A DNA stretch of 13,533 nucleotides from Nitrospira sp. (GTDB lineage Bacteria > Nitrospirota > Nitrospiria > Nitrospirales > Nitrospiraceae). A program made the translations under genes and the position numbers. This document shows positions 7,852-13,533 of the stretch, one piece after another. The notes below the pieces were generated by a model that worked only from the letters and a program-made list of their open reading frames with translations, was not told where the DNA came from and did no database searches. Each line of letters opens with the position of its first letter. Position 1 is the stretch's first letter. The stretch is from assembly GCA_025935475.1 (NCBI GenBank), contig JAICVE010000030.1, positions 1 to 13,533 of the forward strand, read 5' to 3'.

Positions 7852-8209
7852 TCAAATCAACGTGATACCCCTCGTCGACGTGATGCTCGTGCTGCTCGTC
7901 ATCGTCTTGACGACTGCCACCTTCATTAGTACCGGTCAGATTCCCGTCAATCTTGCCAAAGCCAAGGAAGCCGGCGACCGTAAAGATGTGCCGATCGTGA
8001 TCACGCTCAACGCCGAAGGCCACTTGTTCGTCAATGACCGACCAGTAACTGCGGACGGATTGAAGGAGACTCTGCGAGTGGAACCTCGAGAGTCGGCAGT
8101 CGTGGTTCGCGCGGATAAGACGACATTGTTGGAACGATTTGTCTCGCTCGTCGACGATGTGCGAGGACTGGGTTTCCAACATGTGAGTCTAGAGGTTGTC
8201 CGCTTATAA
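7835..8209 (+). CDS. exbD: TonB-system protein ExbD, group 2
   Basis: The 124-residue protein has one N-terminal membrane helix (about 10-30) in INVIPLVDVMLVLLVIVLTTA. This includes D15, matching the ExbD/TolR/MotB membrane aspartate that carries protons. A small periplasmic domain (about 45-124) ends with the typical VVVRADKTTLLERFVSLVDDVRGLGFQHVSLEV pattern. The start lies inside the end of exbB (17-nt overlap) and its stop overlaps the tonB start as TAATG, so the three proteins are probably made in fixed ratio by translational coupling. Confidence 0.93.
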   Translation: MDRELDQINVIPLVDVMLVLLVIVLTTATFISTGQIPVNLAKAKEAGDRKDVPIVITLNAEGHLFVNDRPVTADGLKETLRVEPRESAVVVRADKTTLLERFVSLVDDVRGLGFQHVSLEVVRL

Positions 8210-9075
8210 TGGTCGCCGAAAGGTCGGGAGGTCCCCACTCGATTGGATGGCTCACCTCGCTCTGTCTGCATGCCACGTTGGCTTTCGGCGCGGTGACAGT
8301 CACCCAACGCGTAACGCTCGCCCCTCAACCGGTTCCGTTCACATGGAACGTCGCCATAGTCACTGCGCCTTCCGAGCCACTTCAGTCATCGGCCACCCCT
8401 ACGACAACCATCCATCCGCCTGTCAACCAGCCTCCATCACCGGCGCGATCAGCAAGCACTGCACCAGCACCAGCCCGGGACGCCGGTTCGATGAGAGCCA
8501 GGTCCCCTGAACCGATGATGCCACGCGCCGCGGAGCCGATGGATCGCAGCAACCAGGCTCCGCAGGTCCTTGACAGCCCTCCACCCGTGCAAGGCACCGA
8601 ACATGAACGGACGATTGAACAAGTCCTTGCGCCGGTGCAGGCACCGACCTGGACCTCACAATTGTCCAGTCAACAGCCGGAGCCGGGATCTGACTCGAGT
8701 TCGACGATGCAGCCGTTGCCGCGTGAGCAGGAAGCCAGTTTGTCGACGCAAGCCCCAGGACCTGTTGCCTCTTCCACTGCGCGCGCCGACTATGCGTGGT
8801 TGTCTGAAACGATCATGCGCCGCATGCAGGAACTGAAGAGGTACCCGATGGAGGCGAGGCTCGAGCGGGCAGAAGGAAAAGTCGTCTTGAAAGTGGTTCT
8901 CCGAAGCAATGGAAGCCTAGAGGCCGTAGAAATCTTTCAAAGTTCAGGCCATCAAAGCCTGGATCGGGCAGCAGTCGAATTGTTAAATCTCGCCGCACCC
9001 TTCCACTTTCCTCGCCCACTGGAGAAGCCTCAGATGACCGTGAAGATTCCGATGAGTTATCGACTTGAGCCTTAG
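8209..9075 (+). CDS. tonB: TonB energy transducer
   Basis: The 288-residue protein shows the three-part TonB layout. An N-terminal membrane anchor (about 11-30) carries the SxxxH motif (S17 and H21) that couples to ExbBD. A Pro/Ser/Gln-rich periplasmic linker runs from about 35 to 190. A C-terminal domain (195-288) has ELKRYPMEAR with the conserved Tyr-Pro at 212-213, then KVVLKVVLRSNGSLEAVEIFQSSGHQSLD. It transmits energy across the periplasm to outer-membrane TonB-dependent receptors. The linker is richer in Ser/Gln and less in Lys-Pro/Glu-Pro repeats than in E. coli. No receptor gene is in this window, so the partner lies elsewhere. The gene ends 28 bp from the convergent apbE gene, with no visible terminator between them. 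Confidence 0.92.
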   Translation: MVAERSGGPHSIGWLTSLCLHATLAFGAVTVTQRVTLAPQPVPFTWNVAIVTAPSEPLQSSATPTTTIHPPVNQPPSPARSASTAPAPARDAGSMRARSPEPMMPRAAEPMDRSNQAPQVLDSPPPVQGTEHERTIEQVLAPVQAPTWTSQLSSQQPEPGSDSSSTMQPLPREQEASLSTQAPGPVASSTARADYAWLSETIMRRMQELKRYPMEARLERAEGKVVLKVVLRSNGSLEAVEIFQSSGHQSLDRAAVELLNLAAPFHFPRPLEKPQMTVKIPMSYRLEP

Positions 9076-9103
9076 CCATCGCCAATGAAACGACCATCCA
9101 ATG

Positions 9104-10147
9104 TTAGTGATTGAGCTTCGACTCGTCGACCCCGTGCGATGTTCGCACCCTGTTTCGCAGACCGGATGAAATCAGCACGCGGCCATTACGGTCCACGATG
9201 ATCGCCTCGATGTCCTCCAACTGCTCGACCAACTCCATGCCTCGCTCGGCTCCCAACACGAAGATACCGGTATCAAGACCATCGGCCCAAATTCCTTCCT
9301 TGGCGATCACGCTCACGCTTTGACAGCCCCGAGCCGGCTGCAGCGTGCGCGGATCCAGGATGTGATGATATTGAATGCCGTCTTTTTCAAAGTACCGTTC
9401 GTAATCACCGGCAGTCGAGATGGCCTCATCTTGTAGTTCGATCTCTGCTACGATTTCGCCTTCCTTCCTAGGGTGCTGGATGCCGACCCGGAAAACCCCG
9501 CCATCCGGCAAACGTCCGAAAGTCTTGATATCGCCAGACAATGCCACGACGCCGGCCATGGCTCCAGCCTTTTTCATCACCATGACGGCTTGATCGGCAG
9601 CATAGCCTTTACCGATCCCTCCCACATCGACGCGCATACCGGGTTTTTCTAGGTAAATCGTCCGTTCCCAGACGTCAGTATGCACGTGCTGTAAATCTAC
9701 CAACGGCTTGAGAGCGGCGAGTTCTTCAGCCGTCGGAAGCCGAGGTTCGGCCGAGATATTCCATGCATCGACAGCTGGGCCTATGGCGATGTTGAACGCC
9801 CCTTCAGTCATTTCGGCGACCTGGAGCGATTTTCTCACGAGCACCATGGTTTCCAAGCTTACCCGCACGGCGCTTCGCCCTGCAGCGGCATTGACCTGTG
9901 AGAGCTCGCTATCGGGAATCCATGTACTCAGCAATTGTTCGAGACGCTTCACTTCTTGAAAGCCAGCGGTAATGGCGGCATTGGCCTCTTCTTGTGTGCG
10001 TCCGACCGCGGTGATGGCGACGAGCGTCCCCATATGCATCTGAGTCCGCTTGGCTGTCACCGATGAAACACCAGGAGATTCGCCTTTAACACAAGACAGC
10101 ATTGCAACACCCAGACAGACAACGGCCATAGCGCGCTTGAGGCTCAT
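9104..10147 (-). CDS. apbE: FAD:protein FMN transferase, ApbE family lipoprotein
   Basis: The 347-residue protein transfers FMN from FAD to Ser/Thr of exported flavoproteins, with Mg2+, outside the cytoplasm. N-terminal MSLKRAM plus a hydrophobic stretch ending MLSC (Cys19) suggests a lipoprotein, although the lipobox is imperfect. Family motifs in order are GTLVAITAVG, GAFNIAIGPAVDAWN, DVGGIGKGYAAD (174-185), ALSGDIKTFG (around 203-210), STAGDYERYF (244-253), HHILDPRT (261-268) and ADGLDTGIFVLG (288-299, with D289 and T293 fitting the metal-binding positions). The ATG at 10147 is chosen because GGTGGTGA lies 11 nt upstream; in-frame TTG/GTG codons at 10168-10162 overlap the upstream lipoprotein gene. 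SGD replaces the more usual GGD/GGN. A probable FMN-binding protein starts at 13217. Confidence 0.92.
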   Translation of the reverse strand: MSLKRAMAVVCLGVAMLSCVKGESPGVSSVTAKRTQMHMGTLVAITAVGRTQEEANAAITAGFQEVKRLEQLLSTWIPDSELSQVNAAAGRSAVRVSLETMVLVRKSLQVAEMTEGAFNIAIGPAVDAWNISAEPRLPTAEELAALKPLVDLQHVHTDVWERTIYLEKPGMRVDVGGIGKGYAADQAVMVMKKAGAMAGVVALSGDIKTFGRLPDGGVFRVGIQHPRKEGEIVAEIELQDEAISTAGDYERYFEKDGIQYHHILDPRTLQPARGCQSVSVIAKEGIWADGLDTGIFVLGAERGMELVEQLEDIEAIIVDRNGRVLISSGLRNRVRTSHGVDESKLNH

Positions 10148-10158
10148 AAGGGAGGATT

Positions 10159-10752
10159 TCACCACCAATGGCGACGGAAATAGCGCGGAACGCGTGGGTA
10201 CGGCATGACTTCGTAGAGCCGCGTTTGTACCTCAGACGGAGCAGGCAGCGCAGTGGCGACCGCCTTCATATTCAACGAAGGATCACTGAGCCCGAGGGTG
10301 TGAAGCGCTTCTGCACGGTCCTCTTCGTCGTTGACTATCGACACGGAGACCATTCGGCCATACTTCGGAGAATCCACGCCGAAACGCCAGGTTCCCACAT
10401 AGGTGACCGGCTCTTGCCCTACGGAAAACGTCGAAGCGAGTTCAGCCATCGACAAGAATGGACCCTCGTTGATCTGCACGCGAATGAGTTCGTAATCTCC
10501 CAGGGGCAGGGGAAGGATGAACCGTTCGTCATCAGATTGAATTTCTACAGTAAATCGCTCTTTGGTCTTCGCATTCTGAATCTCGAACGATCGTACTGCC
10601 GGCTCGTAGATCCGCCTTCGCTCTCCGGTGAGCACAGCAAGGACCCTCCCGACAGCGACATTCGACTGAACGATTCCCTCCTCAGGCACAGCAGGGAGTT
10701 CACTCACACAGGCCTGCAGAAAGATACACACGACCGCACTAGCCAGCCGCAT
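10159..10752 (-). CDS. Lipoprotein of unknown function upstream of apbE
   Basis: The 197-residue protein has a very short lipoprotein signal peptide, MRLASAVVCIFLQAC, with lipobox LQAC. The mature part looks all-beta: alternating strands RSFEIQNAKTKERFTVEIQ, RFILPLPLGDYELIRVQI and FSVGQEPVTYVGTWRF. This resembles DUF2846-like or carboxypeptidase-regulatory-type sandwich lipoproteins with the pattern L-x-x-G-x-Y and a YVG strand. The tail is basic and aromatic (YFRRHWW). I do not recognise a specific family. The start at 10752 is supported by GGGGAGG 9 nt upstream and by a TATAAT box whose transcript would begin near 10770, excluding the in-frame ATG at 10788. Its stop lies 11 nt before the apbE ATG, so the two are probably co-expressed. 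Confidence 0.8.
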   Translation of the reverse strand: MRLASAVVCIFLQACVSELPAVPEEGIVQSNVAVGRVLAVLTGERRRIYEPAVRSFEIQNAKTKERFTVEIQSDDERFILPLPLGDYELIRVQINEGPFLSMAELASTFSVGQEPVTYVGTWRFGVDSPKYGRMVSVSIVNDEEDRAEALHTLGLSDPSLNMKAVATALPAPSEVQTRLYEVMPYPRVPRYFRRHWW

Positions 10753-10776
10753 TAGTGGGAGCCTCCCCATCGTTTT

Positions 10777-10782
10777 ATTATA
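10777..10782 (-). promoter_or_regulatory. -10 box for the lipoprotein-apbE pair
   Basis: A perfect TATAAT on the minus strand lies 24 nt before the ATG at 10752, with GGGGAGG between them. No good -35 is found at 16-18 bp; TTGGAT lies at only 13 bp. It may be activator-dependent or weak. Confidence 0.45.
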
Positions 10783-10828
10783 CGGCATTGCCTCGATCCA
10801 AGGGCATCATCCCTTCCAGGGACACCTC

Positions 10829-10857
10829 TTGACAGTGTAGGACGGTGTCGCTATACT
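10829..10857 (+). promoter_or_regulatory. Near-consensus sigma70 promoter of the zinc-ribbon/porin cluster
   Basis: TTGACA (10829-10834, perfect) and TATACT (10852-10857, 5/6) are separated by exactly 17 bp. The predicted start is near 10863-10865. It is the best promoter in the window and drives rightward towards the small zinc ribbon and the porin-like gene. Confidence 0.8.
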
Positions 10858-10869
10858 CGCAGCGATTTT

Positions 10870-10888
10870 AATAATTGTTCTCAATATC
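10870..10888. promoter_or_regulatory. Candidate Fur box downstream of the cluster promoter
   Basis: The 19 bp AATAATTGTTCTCAATATC match GATAATGATTATCATTATC (the reverse complement of the E. coli Fur consensus) at 14 positions, and the direct form at 13, by my count. They contain the inverted repeat ATTG-TTCT-CAAT. They lie about +6 to +24 from the predicted transcript start, a classic position for repression. Fur is encoded in the same window. Confidence 0.6.
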
Positions 10889-10902
10889 AGAAAGTCGCCT
10901 TC

Positions 10903-11079
10903 ATGATCCCAGGTCCTTTCGCCGAAACATCTGAAACCCGCTGCGAATGCGGCCAATTAATCGCAAAAGTCAGAGGCCAAAGCTTGGAACTGAAATGCAA
11001 ACGATGTAAACGCATCGTGGTCATTCCCTTCTCATCAATCCAGGGATGGAGGAACCTCCCATCATCAAGTCGCCTATGA
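10903..11079 (+). CDS. 58-residue Com-like zinc-ribbon protein
   Basis: This short ORF encodes 58 residues with one zinc-ribbon motif: RCECGQLIAKVRGQ (C14, C16) followed by KCKRCKRIVVI (C32, C35), i.e. CxC-x15-CxxC. The pattern resembles the Com family of Mu-like translational regulators, small proteins with a two-knuckle ribbon and a basic second knuckle. The rest of the chain is short and uncharacterised. Its ATG is weakly served (AGAAAG 8-9 nt upstream). It is the first gene after the strong promoter and the candidate Fur box, so it may be iron-responsive. It could be an RNA- or DNA-binding regulator of the genes that follow, but function is not known. Confidence 0.7.
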   Translation: MIPGPFAETSETRCECGQLIAKVRGQSLELKCKRCKRIVVIPFSSIQGWRNLPSSSRL

Positions 11080-11144
11080 GAAAGGAGGCTTCGGAAATAT
11101 CGTCGAGACACAGCTCTATTGAAATCAAATGACCAGAGACCGTC

Positions 11145-11217
11145 GAGTCCCGAGTCTGACCACTACCACTTACCTTATGGAGGTTTGGAATGAGGATCAG
11201 GTCAATCCTCGGGACTC
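11145..11217 (+). repeat. Inverted repeat flanking the porin ribosome-binding site
   Basis: GAGTCCCGAG (11145-11154) has its exact reverse complement CTCGGGACTC at 11208-11217. In mRNA this would form a 10-bp stem whose 53-nt loop holds the GGAGGT site (11179-11184) and the start codon (11190) of the porin-like gene. It may be chance or a translational control structure. Confidence 0.35.
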
Positions 11218-12692
11218 TCGTGATCGCAAGCTTGCCGGTGATGCCGGCCCTGGCCGCTGACATGACCCCCGAGGACATTCAAAAGATGGTTGATGAGGCA
11301 GTCAATAGGAAGATGCAGGAACACGAACGACGCGAAGGGGCAGCCGAGCGAAGTATGGAACAGAAGGAAGGTGCTCCTCAGTTCCCGGTGCCCACAGGTC
11401 CGATGAGCGAAGTGAGAGTCGAGCGGAAAGGGGAGGAAAAAGTTCCGTTGGGATTTGGATCGACCGGATCAGGCCGCTTGGTCTACGCCAAACCGTTCGT
11501 GGCTGCGCCCAAAGCCATTGTCGGCGGCTATATGGATATTCAGTATCGGAGCCACCAAAATGGTGTCCTCGAAACGGGAGACTATAACGATATACGGGGT
11601 GGACAGGGGACGACCAATGGATTCGACCAGCAGCGATTCGTGCCATTTATTTACGCCGACGTCACCGAGCATGTGAAGTTCGCATCAGAACTTGAGATCG
11701 AACATGGGATCAGAGGGGCTGGTGAAATCGAAATTAGTTTGGAGTTCGCTCACATCGACTACCTGGTGAATGAACCCTTCAATATTCGGGCAGGGATTTT
11801 GCTCATTCCAATCGGCAAGTTCAACCTGCTGCACGACTCGCCCTTGAACGACTTAACCGATCGGCCACTTGTCGCCCAGTTCGTCATCCCATCAACCATG
11901 TCAGAAACCGGCGCAGGCTTTTACGGGACATTCTATCCGGGAAGGACCAGTAAGCTGGACTATGAGTTGTACTTCACAACAGGCCCTTGCGGGTACAACA
12001 GCGACGGGTCCCCGCGTGCGAACGAGGAAAGCGGGACAAAAGATACTCGCCAACGGAAATGTGAACAAACCGCTGACGGGCTTGATATCAATAACGGAAA
12101 GGCTTTGTCAGGCCGTCTAGCGTTCAGCCCGATGCTCGGCGTGGAAGTTGCCGGATCGGGGTATTTTGGCAATGCATCTCCATCCAGCTATAACCCCTTA
12201 AGTATCACCGCAATCGACTGGACACTTCAAAAAGGTCCGTTTGAACTCATCGGTGAAGCAGCCTGGTCCTATGCTCGCGGGAACTCCCGGGCGATTCCTG
12301 GAAGTACCTTCGGTTTCAGTCCTGGCTCCTTACTCACCGGTGTCAACACGCTGAACTCGTTCGCGTTTCCACCACAGCGAATGCAAGGGTACTACATCCA
12401 AGCAAACTATCATTTCATGCCGGCATTCCTGGCCAACTGGTCACCGAGACGATTCGGCGAGGGGTCAACCTTCACGGCCGTCATTCGGTATGACCGGGTT
12501 AACCTCAACATGGACAACAAAGGGGAAAACGAAGGCAACCTGGAGCAAATCTCGTTCGGCTTGAACTACCGGCCCATCGAAGATTGCGTATTCAAGATGA
12601 GTTACCAATATATACCGATGTCTTTTAATCCAAACTCCGGTCAGCGTATTCACGACAACGCATTTGTCATTTCAGCAGCGACGTATTTCTAG
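11190..12692 (+). CDS. Porin-like outer-membrane beta-barrel protein
   Basis: The 500-residue protein has a Sec signal peptide (MRIRSILGTLVIASLPVMPALA, cleavage likely after Ala22). A charged helical, coiled-coil-like stretch follows at about 26-60, then a Pro/Gly-rich linker. From about residue 100 to the end are alternating amphipathic strands such as IVGGYMDIQYRS, HVKFASELEIEH, FEAHIDY-type strands, KLDYELYFTTG and FKMSYQYIP. It ends in ISAATYF with a terminal Phe, the signal for outer-membrane assembly. This layout resembles phosphate-selective or generic porins (OprP/OprO-like), but no substrate can be read. C267 and C291 bracket a long loop and may form a disulfide. GGAGGT at 11179-11184 supports the ATG. 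It is downstream of the Fur-box promoter and no TonB plug domain is present, so it is not a TonB-dependent receptor. Confidence 0.85.
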   Translation: MRIRSILGTLVIASLPVMPALAADMTPEDIQKMVDEAVNRKMQEHERREGAAERSMEQKEGAPQFPVPTGPMSEVRVERKGEEKVPLGFGSTGSGRLVYAKPFVAAPKAIVGGYMDIQYRSHQNGVLETGDYNDIRGGQGTTNGFDQQRFVPFIYADVTEHVKFASELEIEHGIRGAGEIEISLEFAHIDYLVNEPFNIRAGILLIPIGKFNLLHDSPLNDLTDRPLVAQFVIPSTMSETGAGFYGTFYPGRTSKLDYELYFTTGPCGYNSDGSPRANEESGTKDTRQRKCEQTADGLDINNGKALSGRLAFSPMLGVEVAGSGYFGNASPSSYNPLSITAIDWTLQKGPFELIGEAAWSYARGNSRAIPGSTFGFSPGSLLTGVNTLNSFAFPPQRMQGYYIQANYHFMPAFLANWSPRRFGEGSTFTAVIRYDRVNLNMDNKGENEGNLEQISFGLNYRPIEDCVFKMSYQYIPMSFNPNSGQRIHDNAFVISAATYF

Positions 12693-12703
12693 GTCGTGAT
12701 CAA

Positions 12704-12733
12704 GGGGCTTTTTCGTGTGAATGAGAGAGCCCC
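12704..12733 (+). terminator. Hairpin between the porin-like and lipoprotein genes
   Basis: GGGGCTTTTTC (12704-12714) pairs with GAGAGAGCCCC (12723-12733) through 11 base pairs, two of them G-U, around an 8-nt loop. No U-tract follows, so it is more likely a partial terminator or RNA-processing/stabilising element in a polycistronic message than a full stop. Confidence 0.45.
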
Positions 12734-12758
12734 ACATGATCCAACACTCAGGTACAAC

Positions 12759-13220
12759 ATGAGCGTGAACAACATCGTTTGTCTTTCTTTTCTGGTACTC
12801 GCCGGTGGATGCGCCGGGATAAGCGGCAGTCATGATCATTATTACACCTGCGCATACGACACCGTATGGGATGCGGCCATCGATACGCTCAAAGGCCATT
12901 CCATCACAAGCCAAAACAAAGAGAAGGGCCTTATCGAAACCGCCTGGATTGAAATGGAAGGGAAGGAACGAACCTACGGGGCCTTTGGAAGGGAAGGATT
13001 CGGCAACCGAGAACGTGCCCGCCTCAGCGCGGCGGTCAAACGCATGGACGATGTGGCAGCGGTCAGCATTTTGGAAACCCGCCAGCGGTGGCATGCGAAG
13101 GGTGGCGTGACGCAACAAGCTACACGGTGGTGGCCAATCGATCCCTCGGAAGAAGTGCTGAACGATGTTTCCAACCAATTGAACGCCAAGTTACACGAAA
13201 AAGGATGTGCAACATCATGA
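12759..13220 (+). CDS. Small lipoprotein, possibly BamC-like fold
   Basis: The 153-residue protein has a lipoprotein signal MSVNNIVCLSFLVLAGGC (Cys18). The mature part begins with YYTCAYDTVWDAAIDTLKGHSITSQNKEKGLIETAWIE, a pattern like BamC/NlpB and related outer-membrane lipoprotein domains (a Y-x-x-V-W-x-A helix followed by a strand after -K-x-G-x-I-x-T). A second beta-rich half follows. This resemblance is weak and no function is claimed. The ATG at 12759 gives the signal peptide directly, with CAGGT nearby as a weak ribosome-binding site; a GTG at 12696 would add 21 residues and overlap the hairpin at 12704-12733. The stop overlaps the next gene's ATG as ATGA, so the two are translationally coupled. 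Confidence 0.78.
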   Translation: MSVNNIVCLSFLVLAGGCAGISGSHDHYYTCAYDTVWDAAIDTLKGHSITSQNKEKGLIETAWIEMEGKERTYGAFGREGFGNRERARLSAAVKRMDDVAAVSILETRQRWHAKGGVTQQATRWWPIDPSEEVLNDVSNQLNAKLHEKGCATS

Positions 13221-13533
13221 AACCTCTGGCCTCAGTGCTTAGCAGCCTATGCCTGTTGATCGCATTTGCTGCGCCGGCTTGGAGCGAGCGTATTTGGGAT
13301 GCCGAGCTCAAACGCTTCCTGACCGAGCAGGAAATGACTCATGCGGAGGTTTATCTGACGGAGGAGGAAGCACTCAAAATCATGTTGCCGAATTCCGAAC
13401 GCATTCGGCAGGATGTCATCCGTCTGACACCGGAAAAGAAGGCTCAGATAGAAGAGCGCATCGGGTGGAAATTTCCGGAAGAATCTTTTGAAGTCTTTGT
13501 TGGCGAGACCGGCACCAGAGTTGACGGATATGC
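13217..13533 (+). CDS. Exported probable FMN-binding protein, 3' end cut by the window
   Basis: The first 105 residues are visible; the rest lies beyond the window. A signal peptide (MKPLASVLSSLCLLIAFAAPAWS) precedes RIWDAELKRF, then LTEEEALKIMLPNSERIRQDVIRLTPEKK, then ERIGWKFPEESFEVFVGETGTRVDGYA. This order (an acidic lead with EEALK-x-M-x-P, then a strand containing an IG/VGET-x-x-x-x-DGYA element) resembles the RnfG/NqrC-type FMN-binding domain proteins that carry FMN on a Ser/Thr. The flavinylation site would lie past the end of the window. ApbE, which attaches FMN to such proteins, is encoded about 3 kb away. The gene starts inside the upstream gene (ATGA overlap). Confidence 0.75.
   Translation, partial: MKPLASVLSSLCLLIAFAAPAWSERIWDAELKRFLTEQEMTHAEVYLTEEEALKIMLPNSERIRQDVIRLTPEKKAQIEERIGWKFPEESFEVFVGETGTRVDGY

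Noticed and set aside
9708..9959. Plus-strand ORF opposite apbE
   Set aside because: Shadow of the well-supported ApbE coding sequence; the translation shows no domain-like pattern and no ribosome-binding site.
10168..10755. Long plus-strand ORF (195 codons) opposite the lipoprotein gene
   Set aside because: The minus-strand frame has a lipobox, a strong Shine-Dalgarno, a -10 box and a beta-sandwich pattern; the plus-strand translation is basic, low in hydrophobic periodicity and has none of these.
10753..10788. Upstream ATGs at 10788 and 10770 as starts of the lipoprotein
   Set aside because: The TATAAT box lies between the 10788 ATG and the 10752 ATG, and only the 10752 ATG has a good ribosome-binding site and yields a compact lipoprotein signal.
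1..13533. CRISPR arrays, tRNA/rRNA genes, insertion sequences, prophage boundaries
   Set aside because: No regularly spaced repeats, no transposase or integrase motifs, and no clover-leaf-like or rRNA-like stretch was seen on reading. The Com-like zinc ribbon alone is not evidence of a Mu-like prophage.

Overview
The window looks like a chromosomal stretch from a Gram-negative (diderm) bacterium. The evidence is an ExbB-ExbD-TonB set, a signal-peptide-bearing outer-membrane beta-barrel protein ending in Phe, and three lipoprotein-type signal peptides. The gene content, codon style and moderately high GC fit the phylum Nitrospirota (genus Nitrospira). That assignment is inference from general familiarity, not from a search.

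Layout. Positions 37-2325 hold two divergent housekeeping-type genes: a small-molecule O-methyltransferase (minus) and an M32 zinc carboxypeptidase (plus). Positions 2376-2939 hold a minus-strand gene with YwgA/Panacea-like features. It shares a compact back-to-back promoter region with fur (3069-3506, plus). Right after fur comes a complete ferric-iron ABC importer: periplasmic binding protein (3539-4585), fused two-domain permease (4601-6184) and ATPase (6223-7317). About 100 bp further is a tightly overlapping group-2 exbB-exbD-tonB set (7420-9075), which energises outer-membrane uptake. No TonB-dependent receptor is present in the window.

Convergent to tonB is a minus-strand pair: a lipoprotein of unknown function (10752-10159) followed by apbE (10147-9104), the FAD:protein FMN transferase that attaches FMN covalently to exported proteins. 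Divergent from this pair, behind a near-consensus sigma70 promoter with a Fur-box-like sequence just downstream of its predicted start point, lies a rightward cluster. It contains a 58-residue Com-like zinc ribbon (10903-11079), a 500-residue porin-like barrel (11190-12692), a small lipoprotein (12759-13220) and the start of a protein resembling FMN-binding exported proteins (13217 to the window edge).

Taken together the window is an iron locus. Fur is the regulator, and FbpABC moves iron across the inner membrane. TonB-ExbBD powers the outer membrane. The right-hand cluster may be an iron-regulated envelope flavin module: ApbE, a candidate FMN-carrying protein, a porin and two lipoproteins. 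The most interesting hypothesis is that this module moves electrons to, or reduces, iron in the periplasm or at the outer membrane. It rests on gene neighbourhood, the candidate Fur box and family knowledge, and is not demonstrated by the sequence.
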